From positions 1 to 5,964 of the forward strand of contig JASLFM010000530.1 in assembly GCA_030150585.1 (NCBI GenBank): a DNA stretch of 5,964 nt. Direction: 5' to 3'. Below the pieces are notes generated by a model that did no database searches, was not told the origin of the DNA, and worked only from the letters and a program-made list of their open reading frames with translations. This DNA is from Acidovorax sp. (GTDB lineage: Bacteria; Pseudomonadota; Gammaproteobacteria; Burkholderiales; Burkholderiaceae_C). Of the stretch, positions 1 through 5,964 are shown one piece after another. Within the stretch, counting starts at the first letter, position 1. The number at the start of each line of letters is the position of its first letter. Position numbers and translations under genes: made by a program.

Positions 1-524
1 TCGAGCTGCTCTACGGCTGTGGCCTGCGCGTGGGCGAGCTCGTGGGGCTGGACGCAGCGCCCAGTGCCGAGGCGCAGCGCCAGGGCCGCGGCTGGATCGA
101 CCTGGAGGCGGGCGAGGCCCACGTGTTCGGCAAGGGCAGCAAGCGCCGCAGCGTGCCCGTGGGCAGCGCGGCGCTGGAGGCCGTGCGCACATGGCTGGGG
201 GTTCGTGCCCAGCCCTTCCCTGCAGGGCCCGATGCCGCGCTGTTCGTGGGGCGCCGCGGCGTGCGGCTCACGGCCCAGTCGGTGTGGGCGCGGCTGCGCC
301 AGCGCAGCCAGCTCGCGGGCCTCACGACGCCCGTGCACCCGCACATGCTGCGCCACTCGTTCGCGAGCCACTTGCTGCAGTCGAGCGGGGATCTGCGCGC
401 CGTGCAGGAACTGCTGGGCCACGCCAACATCACGACCACCCAGGTCTACACGCGCCTCGACTTCCAGCACCTGGCCCGGGTGTACGACGCGGCCCACCCC
501 CGCGCCAGGCGCAAGCCCGAGTAG
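1..524 (+). CDS. xerC: Tyrosine recombinase XerC, C-terminal part (5' end outside window)
   Basis: This is the catalytic half of the site-specific recombinase that, with XerD, resolves chromosome dimers at dif. The first complete codon is at base 3, and the start lies upstream of the window. All catalytic positions of the family are visible: Arg in GLRVGE (codon 27-29), the beta-hairpin Lys in VFGKGSK (132-134), His-x-x-Arg in HMLRH (342-353), His in LLGHA (420-422) and the nucleophile Tyr in QVYTRLD (447-449). The tail DFQHLARVYDAAHPRARR closely matches the E. coli XerC C-terminus as I recall it, which favours XerC over XerD or a phage integrase. Between GLD and the active-site hairpin there is a short Ala/Gln-rich stretch (AAPSAEAQRQGRG), probably a surface loop. 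The gene ends in TAG and appears intact over the visible part. No dif-like site is seen in the window. Confidence 0.95.
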   Translation, partial: ELLYGCGLRVGELVGLDAAPSAEAQRQGRGWIDLEAGEAHVFGKGSKRRSVPVGSAALEAVRTWLGVRAQPFPAGPDAALFVGRRGVRLTAQSVWARLRQRSQLAGLTTPVHPHMLRHSFASHLLQSSGDLRAVQELLGHANITTTQVYTRLDFQHLARVYDAAHPRARRKPE

Positions 525-535
525 GAGTGCACCAT

Positions 536-540
536 GGAGG
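536..540 (+). promoter_or_regulatory. Ribosome binding site deciding the start of the EAL/GGDEF gene
   Basis: GGAGG lies seven bases before the ATG at 548, an ideal Shine-Dalgarno placement. The alternative in-frame ATG at 602 has a GGAGG at 585-589, but twelve bases away, which is long. A further AGGAG at 523-527 overlaps the xerC stop and serves an out-of-frame ATG at 534. Confidence 0.6.
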
Positions 541-547
541 TGCATGC

Positions 548-3022
548 ATGCGCGGCCTGCTATTTGCTTGGGTCCTGCCCGATTGGAGGCATGGACCGCA
601 GATGGAACTGTTGCTGAAGTACGAGGGCCACTATTCACCGCCGGCCTGGCAGCGCCTGGGCGCGCAGCGGGTGGCGCCCAAGGTGTGGCATTTCACCGAG
701 ATCCCGGGCGACGGTCTGGGCGAGTTGCTCGCGCGCCTGGAGCAGGCCACGGACCCGCAGACGCTGGCCGGTACGCTGGCCGTGCCCATCTACAACCCCG
801 AGGCCAACGGCGTCACGTTCCGCAACTCGTCCACCTTTCTGCTGGACGCGGCTGTGCCGTTCAACGCCCTCGTGGCGCGGCTGCGCTATCCGTGGATGCT
901 GCAGGACATAGGCCAGCGCATCGAGGTCCATTTCCAGCCCATTGTCGAGATCGGCAACAACGGCCAGGTGTTCGCGCACGAGGCTTTGTGCCGCCTGCGG
1001 GCCCCCGATCAGCAACTGCTCTCGGGCCACGATGCCTTCAGCCTCGCACACCGTCTCGGTCGCCAGGATGACCTGGACCTGGCGGCCCAGCACGAGGCGC
1101 TGCAGCGCAAGGCACGCGACATTGCGCCCGGTGTGCCGCTGTTCCTCAACGTGATGCCGTCCACGCTTCTGCACGAGGACTGGCTGCCGCAGCTCACGGC
1201 ATGGATGCGGGAGCTGGGGCTGGACCGGCGCGACCTCGTGATCGAGGTGGTGGAGAGCGAGCGCGTGGATGCGGCGCAACTGGCCGAGCGCTGCGATGCG
1301 CTGCGCGCCCAGGGCCTGCGCATTGCGCTCGACGACATGGGGGCCGGCTTCAACAGCCTGGCCACACTGGCCATGGTGCGCGCGGACTTCATCAAGATCG
1401 ACCGCATGCTGGTGCACGAGGCGCAGGGCAGCCGCGTGCGCTCGGTGCTGCTCGAGGCCATTGTGTCCATGGCCGACCGCCTGGGTGCCACGGTGATCGC
1501 CGAGGGGCTGGAGCGCCCCGAGGACCTGGCCTTCTGCCAGGGGCTGGGCATCCGCCTGGCGCAGGGCTACCTGTTCGCGCGGCCAGCGGCCGTGCCTCTC
1601 GCGCAGGCCGTGGCGCTGCCCGAGACCGACGACGCCTGGCGCGTGCAGCGCCGTGACCGTTTCAAGATCACCGACGTGATCGATCCTGGCGTGGCCTTCG
1701 AGATCGAGACGCCGATCGACACCGTGCGTGCGCACTTCCGCGCCGCACCGGCACTGCCCTGGGCCGTGGTGACCGACGGACACCGGCCCGTGGGCATGGT
1801 GCCGCGCGGCCGCATACTGTCGCGCGCTGCGCGCACCCTGGCCTCGGCCTGCCAGCCCCTGCGCCGCGTGCTCTCGCACGACATCACGCTCACGGCGCTC
1901 GCGCGCTCGCTTTATCTGGACCGGGGCGAGTCCGATCCGTGGACCGTGATCGGCGCGGACGGCCATTTTCTGGGCGTGGTCGAGCCCATGGTGCTCGTGG
2001 CGCACATCCTCTCGCGCCAGGAGCACGGAGCGAGCCTGCACCCGCTCTCGCAGTTGCCGACAGGCCCCTCGCTGCGCCAGGCGATCGAGATGCGCATCGG
2101 CCGGCGCCATGGCGGGCTGAACCTGGTCTACATCGACCTGGACCATTTCAAGTCGTTCAACGACCGCTACGGCTTCATCCGCGGCGATGCCATGATCCGC
2201 ACGCTGGCCGAAATCCTGCGCCATGCCTTCGTGGGCCGTCCCGACCGGCTGCTGGGCCACATCGGCGGCGATGATTTCATCCTGCTGCTGGACCGCGATG
2301 AACCCCAGGTGCGGGAGCAGCTGCAGCGCGTCATTGCGCAGTTCCACGCGCTTGCGCGCCATCTCTACGACGCGTCCGACGTGGAGCGCGGCTACTTCAC
2401 CACCGAGGACGGCAGCCACCACCCGATTGCGAGCATTTCGGTCGCCTGGGTCAATGGTTCCACGGGCACGCTGCAAGACAGCGTGGCCGCCGCCGAGCGT
2501 GCGGCCTACCTCAAGAAGGTGGGCAAGGCGCAATGGGGCAGCGTACTCGTGGTGGAGGCCGAATCCCCCGCGGTGCACCGCCAGGCCGCGCCGTCGTCAC
2601 AGCAGGGCGGCTGGGAGACCCATGCACTGCAGATGCTAGAACACCTGCTGGCCCAGCCGCGCGGACGCGATCCGCACGCCATGGACCATGTGTTCAAGGC
2701 CTATCCGTTCTTCGAAATGCTGTTCGAACTGGACGCCGAGGGCCGCCAGCGGTACCCCAATTGGATCAACCCTGCCATGTACGGGCGCATCCGCGCGGGT
2801 GGCGCGGGTACCGACCGCGCGCAACAGCCGTATTTCGCCGCGGTGCGCAGCATGGGGCATCCGTATGTGTCGGCGATCTACCTCTCGACCGCCTCGGAGG
2901 ACTTTTGCCTCACGATTTCAGTGCCGATCCGCGACACGGAGGGCGGCTTCGCCGGGGCGCTCGTAGGGGACCTCAACCTCGCGGCCATGGCCTCGCTGCT
3001 GGACCGGCGCGAGGAGGGATGA
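548..3022 (+). CDS. Cyclic-di-GMP signalling protein: EAL - CBS-like pair - GGDEF - C-terminal Cache-like domain
   Basis: 824-residue protein if translation starts at 548; 806 if at 602. Residues ~1-120 are an unassigned N-terminal region. The EAL phosphodiesterase domain (~125-350) keeps the key residues: EAL 145-147, Asn201 (LFLN), Glu233/Glu236 (IEVVES), Asp262-Asp263 (DDMGAG), Lys283 (FIKID), Glu319 (AEGLE) and Gln339 (QGYLFARP), so c-di-GMP hydrolysis to pGpG is likely. Residues ~372-490 look like two tandem CBS motifs, with VVTDGHRPVGMV and VIGADGHFLGVV as the repeated beta-turn signature. The GGDEF domain (~505-670) has DLDHFKSFND and a GGDDF signature at 573-577, with Asp in place of the usual catalytic Glu. 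The allosteric RxxD I-site is not intact (RPDR). Residues ~690-815 resemble a Cache/PDC sensor (PYFAAVRS, then CLTISVPIRD and GALVGDLNL). No membrane segment or signal peptide is seen, so it is probably cytoplasmic. Only 23 bp separate it from xerC. Net activity cannot be decided from sequence; phosphodiesterase is the better supported. Confidence 0.93.
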   Translation: MRGLLFAWVLPDWRHGPQMELLLKYEGHYSPPAWQRLGAQRVAPKVWHFTEIPGDGLGELLARLEQATDPQTLAGTLAVPIYNPEANGVTFRNSSTFLLDAAVPFNALVARLRYPWMLQDIGQRIEVHFQPIVEIGNNGQVFAHEALCRLRAPDQQLLSGHDAFSLAHRLGRQDDLDLAAQHEALQRKARDIAPGVPLFLNVMPSTLLHEDWLPQLTAWMRELGLDRRDLVIEVVESERVDAAQLAERCDALRAQGLRIALDDMGAGFNSLATLAMVRADFIKIDRMLVHEAQGSRVRSVLLEAIVSMADRLGATVIAEGLERPEDLAFCQGLGIRLAQGYLFARPAAVPLAQAVALPETDDAWRVQRRDRFKITDVIDPGVAFEIETPIDTVRAHFRAAPALPWAVVTDGHRPVGMVPRGRILSRAARTLASACQPLRRVLSHDITLTALARSLYLDRGESDPWTVIGADGHFLGVVEPMVLVAHILSRQEHGASLHPLSQLPTGPSLRQAIEMRIGRRHGGLNLVYIDLDHFKSFNDRYGFIRGDAMIRTLAEILRHAFVGRPDRLLGHIGGDDFILLLDRDEPQVREQLQRVIAQFHALARHLYDASDVERGYFTTEDGSHHPIASISVAWVNGSTGTLQDSVAAAERAAYLKKVGKAQWGSVLVVEAESPAVHRQAAPSSQQGGWETHALQMLEHLLAQPRGRDPHAMDHVFKAYPFFEMLFELDAEGRQRYPNWINPAMYGRIRAGGAGTDRAQQPYFAAVRSMGHPYVSAIYLSTASEDFCLTISVPIRDTEGGFAGALVGDLNLAAMASLLDRREEG

Positions 3023-3060
3023 GCGGGCGCTGAACCGAACGGTGGCGGCGGGGCGGCGGG
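3023..3060. other. Convergent intergenic gap without clear terminator
   Basis: 38 bp separate the stops of the c-di-GMP gene and the convergent binding-protein gene. The only dyad noticed is a 4-bp stem, ACCG-AA-CGGT at 3034-3043, with no T-tract on either strand. Termination here may be Rho-dependent, or the two transcripts may overlap. Confidence 0.5.
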
Positions 3061-3885
3061 CTACTGTCCCAGCCATTTCAGCAGGTCGCGCAGGCGCTTC
3101 TCGGTGCCCGTGTCGAACTGCTGCACCCCCACGGTCTTGAGCACCTCCTGCCCGGTGCTGTCGGCACCCAGGGACAGCAGCTGCTTTTGCACTGCGGCGA
3201 TCTGCGGGTCGCTGAAGCGGCCATGCGCGATGAGCGGGAAGTAGGGCTGCGCCACGCTCTTGTGCAGCACGCGGTGCCCGTCCTTCTCCCACTGGCGCGC
3301 GGCGCCCGAGTATGAGGCGAGCGTCCCCACGTCGGCAAAGCGGTTCTGCAGGTAGAACGCGACCGCGCCCTGTTCGCGCACGTACTTCACGTTCTCATGG
3401 GTGACGTCGATGCCCTGGTCGCGCAGTTCGGCCTGGCAGAAGCGGCTCATGTACGAGACCTGCTCGGGCATCACGAAGCGCTTGCCCTTGAGGTCCGGCA
3501 GCGCCTTGAGCGGGGAGTCCTGGGGCACGACGACGTGGCACTGCCCTTCGGGCTTGGCGCTGGCCACGTAGCGGTAGCCATAGTCGCGCAACCCGCGCGC
3601 AGGGTAGTCGCTGGGGCGCGCCATCATGAAGTCGAAGCGGCCGCTCTTCATGCCTTCTTCGAGCGCCTTGAATTCGCGTACGAACACCACGTTCACCTTG
3701 TAGCCAAGGCTCTGGCCAATCGCGTTGGCCAGGCCTTGGTACTTGGCGATCACCTGTGCATGGTCCAGTCCGCCCGAGGTGCCTTCGCTGACACCCAGGG
3801 TCAGGTCCTGCGCCGCCCACGACCCGCCATGCAGCATGGCTGCGATTGCGGCGGCGCCCGCCAGGACACGTGCACGGTGTTTCAT
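3061..3885 (-). CDS. Secreted PhnD-like phosphate/phosphonate-type substrate-binding protein (orphan)
   Basis: 274 residues. A Sec-type signal peptide is evident: MKHRAR, then a hydrophobic AGAAAIAAML core, and a likely cleavage after SWA (residue ~24-25) leaving AQDLTLGVSEG. There is no lipobox Cys, so the mature protein should be soluble in the periplasm. The body fits the PhnD/phosphonate-binding family (type 2 periplasmic fold): an initial strand LTLGVS, the first-lobe strand YKVNVVFVREF (62-72) followed by a helix ALEEGMKSG, then FDFMMARPSDYPAR (84-97), DLKGKRFVMPEQVSYMSRF (131-149) and FADVGTLASYSGAA (183-196). Its only two cysteines, Cys116 and Cys150, could form a disulfide. AGGAG lies 3 bases upstream of the ATG, a short but usable spacing. 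No ABC permease or ATPase gene is adjacent, so the ligand (phosphate, phosphonate or another oxyanion or small acid) is unknown and a sensing rather than transport role is possible. It is transcribed divergently from rlmI. Confidence 0.88.
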   Translation of the reverse strand: MKHRARVLAGAAAIAAMLHGGSWAAQDLTLGVSEGTSGGLDHAQVIAKYQGLANAIGQSLGYKVNVVFVREFKALEEGMKSGRFDFMMARPSDYPARGLRDYGYRYVASAKPEGQCHVVVPQDSPLKALPDLKGKRFVMPEQVSYMSRFCQAELRDQGIDVTHENVKYVREQGAVAFYLQNRFADVGTLASYSGAARQWEKDGHRVLHKSVAQPYFPLIAHGRFSDPQIAAVQKQLLSLGADSTGQEVLKTVGVQQFDTGTEKRLRDLLKWLGQ

Positions 3886-3904
3886 GCTCTCCTACCTATC
3901 CCCT

Positions 3905-3937
3905 CATGTTTTCGTAATCACTGGTGATTGAAACATG
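3905..3937. promoter_or_regulatory. Nested inverted repeat, candidate operator
   Basis: Outer arms CATGTTT (3905-3911) and AAACATG (3931-3937) are exact reverse complements. Inside them AATCAC (3916-3921) and GTGATT (3924-3929) are exact reverse complements separated by TG. The inner 14 bp form a compact dyad of the size bound by dimeric regulators. Its overlap with the probable -10 and start region of the binding-protein gene suggests control of that gene. A hairpin role in a leader RNA is less likely, because transcription would start within it. The regulator is unknown. Confidence 0.45.
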
Positions 3938-3958
3938 CTTCGTGGAAACGTTTGTCAA
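3930..3958 (-). promoter_or_regulatory. Candidate promoter of the PhnD-like gene
   Basis: Read on the minus strand there is a perfect -35 TTGACA (3958-3953). The hexamer 17 bases downstream (TGTTTC, 3935-3930) is a poor -10, so the promoter may be weak or activator-dependent. The likely -10 region overlaps the right arm of the 3905-3937 dyad. Confidence 0.45.
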
Positions 3959-3978
3959 ATGATGTAACTGTTGCTTGA

Positions 3979-4007
3979 CTGGCACGGCATGGCTTCGCCG
4001 CGACAAT
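3979..4007 (+). promoter_or_regulatory. Candidate sigma70-type promoter of rlmI
   Basis: CTGGCA (3979-3984, four of six matches to TTGACA) and GACAAT (4002-4007, four of six matches to TATAAT) are separated by 17 bases. The predicted transcription start falls at about 4013-4014, on or next to the ATG, which implies a leaderless mRNA. A TTGACT at 3975-3980 is a closer -35 match but would leave a 21-base spacer. Confidence 0.45.
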
Positions 4008-4013
4008 AGCGGC

Positions 4014-5198
<1,185 letters not shown>

Positions 5199-5222
5199 GA
5201 AAGTGCGCTGGGCAATCGGGTC

Positions 5223-5250
5223 TTGACAGGCTCGGTACACTGCCCGTGAT
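5223..5250 (+). promoter_or_regulatory. Candidate promoter of the COG0523 GTPase gene
   Basis: A perfect -35 TTGACA at 5223-5228 is followed, after 16 bases, by CGTGAT (5245-5250), three of six matches to TATAAT. The predicted start is near 5257. A second possible -10, TACACT (5236-5241), matches better but has no -35 at proper distance. No convincing Zur-type palindrome is visible, although many COG0523 genes are controlled by zinc. Confidence 0.4.
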
Positions 5251-5257
5251 TGGTTGT

Positions 5258-5280
5258 GCGGCGGTCGGCGAGACCGCCGC
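5258..5280 (+). other. Perfect GC-rich hairpin between rlmI and the COG0523 gene
   Basis: GCGGCGGTC (5258-5266) and GACCGCCGC (5272-5280) are exact reverse complements around a GGCGA loop: a 9-bp stem with eight or more strong pairs. It is followed by TTCGCGTTGG rather than a T-run, so it is not a standard intrinsic terminator. It lies downstream of the candidate promoter and 30 bases before the ATG at 5311. It could be a 5' leader hairpin of the GTPase mRNA or an rlmI 3'-end stabiliser. Confidence 0.55.
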
Positions 5281-5310
5281 TTCGCGTTGGCCCCTGACGG
5301 AAATCTTCCC

Positions 5311-5964
5311 ATGTCCCTGATCCCCACCACCATCCTCACCGGCTTCCTGGGCTCCGGCAAGACCACCTTGCTCAAGCGCGTGCTCAGCGAAACCCATGGC
5401 CAGAAGATCGCCGTGATCGAGAACGAGTTCGGCGAAGAGAACATCGACAACGACATCCTCGTGACCGAGTCCCAGGAACAGATCGTGCAGATGAGCAACG
5501 GCTGCATCTGCTGCACGATCCGCGAGGACCTGCGCGAGACGCTGCAGCTGCTGGCCGCCAAGCGCCGCAAGGGCCTGCTCGACTTCGAGCGCGTGATCAT
5601 CGAAACCACGGGCCTGGCCGACCCCGGCCCGGTGGCGCAGACCTTTTTCATGGATGAGGAAATCGCCGAGACCTACCTCATCGACTCCATCATCACGCTC
5701 GTGGACGCCAAGCACGCGGCCCAGCAGCTCAACGACCGCCAGGAGGCGCGCCGCCAGGTGGGCTTCGCCGACCAGATTTTCCTGTCCAAGACCGATCTTG
5801 TGAGTGAGGCCGAGAAGGACGCCCTGATCCACCGCCTCAAGCACATGAACCCGCGCGCGCCAATCCAGGCCGTGCATTTTGGCGAGGTGCCGCTCAAGGA
5901 AGTGCTGGACCTGCGCGGCTTCAACCTCAATGCCAAGCTCGACATCGACCCCGACTTCCTCAAG
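5311..5964 (+). CDS. COG0523 (CobW/YjiA-type) metallochaperone GTPase, 3' end outside window
   Basis: 218 codons are visible and the frame is still open at the right edge. The N-terminal G domain is unmistakable: Walker A GFLGSGKTT (11-19), switch region VIENEFGEENIDNDIL (35-50), the family-defining metal-binding CxCC in NGCICC (Cys65, Cys67, Cys68), ETTGLADP (98-105) as the G3 equivalent, and SKTD (159-162) as the base-recognition G4 motif, in place of NKxD. Members bind zinc or cobalt and use GTP hydrolysis to deliver metal to client proteins in the cytoplasm. The particular client cannot be told here: cobalamin synthesis genes are absent, so a literal CobW role is not supported, and a YjiA or zinc-homeostasis type is more likely. 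The C-terminal domain, where His-rich stretches often occur, lies outside the window. The ATG at 5311 directly precedes SLIPTTILTGFLGSGKTT, the usual N-terminus. Its ribosome binding site is weak (ACGGA, about nine bases away). Confidence 0.93.
   Translation, partial: MSLIPTTILTGFLGSGKTTLLKRVLSETHGQKIAVIENEFGEENIDNDILVTESQEQIVQMSNGCICCTIREDLRETLQLLAAKRRKGLLDFERVIIETTGLADPGPVAQTFFMDEEIAETYLIDSIITLVDAKHAAQQLNDRQEARRQVGFADQIFLSKTDLVSEAEKDALIHRLKHMNPRAPIQAVHFGEVPLKEVLDLRGFNLNAKLDIDPDFLK

Noticed and set aside
1..524. XerC fragment as an integrase marking an integron or mobile island
   Set aside because: The C-terminal sequence is that of housekeeping XerC. There is no attC, att site, transposase or cargo-like composition nearby.
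191..547. Extension of the c-di-GMP protein upstream to 191
   Set aside because: This would overlap most of the visible xerC catalytic domain. The extra residues are Arg/Ala/Pro-rich shadow sequence, and a good ribosome binding site precedes 548.
19..1071. A 350-codon plus-strand frame across xerC and the start of the c-di-GMP gene
   Set aside because: The xerC frame carries the full recombinase active site, and the second gene's frame carries EAL motifs. This frame is Arg/Ala/Pro-rich with no domain.
635..2578. A 647-codon open frame on the minus strand opposite the c-di-GMP gene
   Set aside because: It mirrors the codon structure of the plus-strand gene, has His/Arg/Gln-rich low-complexity content and no recognisable domain. 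The plus strand in this span carries clear EAL and GGDEF motifs.
3034..3043. ACCG-AA-CGGT as a bidirectional terminator between the convergent genes
   Set aside because: The stem is only 4 bp with a 2-base loop, too tight to fold as a hairpin, and there is no T-tract on either strand.
3975..4013. TTG start for rlmI at 3975
   Set aside because: It would add 13 residues absent from the family N-terminus, and it lies within the promoter region. The ATG at 4014 begins the conserved PUA domain directly.

Overview
The window reads as high-GC betaproteobacterial chromosome. Codon use is strongly GC3-biased, and the XerC, RlmI and COG0523 proteins look like those of Comamonadaceae (Acidovorax-like). 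That placement is an inference from protein character; no search was run. There is no phage, plasmid, CRISPR, rRNA or tRNA signal.

Layout. (1) The window opens inside xerC (+), whose last ~173 codons carry a complete tyrosine-recombinase active site. (2) 23 bp after its stop comes a large c-di-GMP protein (+, 548-3022) with the order N-terminal region, EAL, CBS-like pair, GGDEF (variant GGDDF), then a C-terminal Cache/PDC-like sensor domain. Short spacing makes it likely to be co-transcribed with xerC. (3) It converges, across a 38-bp gap with no clear terminator, on a secreted PhnD-type substrate-binding protein (-, 3061-3885) that has no transporter genes beside it. (4) A comparatively AT-rich 128-bp divergent spacer (3886-4013) holds a -35 box for the binding-protein gene, a nested dyad, a LacI-operator-like palindrome and a probable leaderless promoter for the next gene. 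(5) rlmI (+, 4014-5198), the 23S rRNA m5C1962 methyltransferase, carries an internal block of aberrant codons that looks like a captured dispersed repeat. (6) After a 112-bp spacer with a TTGACA box and a perfect 9-bp hairpin, a COG0523 (CobW/YjiA-type) metallochaperone GTPase starts at 5311 and runs off the right edge.

Most genes are recognisable housekeeping or signalling functions, and no operon of unknown genes is hidden here. The less ordinary items are the five-part c-di-GMP protein with a Cache-like domain in an apparently soluble protein, its altered GGDEF and I-site residues, the control region of the orphan binding protein, and the repeat-like segment inside rlmI. The c-di-GMP enzyme and the neighbouring periplasmic binding protein could both respond to small molecules, but they are convergent and nothing in the sequence ties them functionally.
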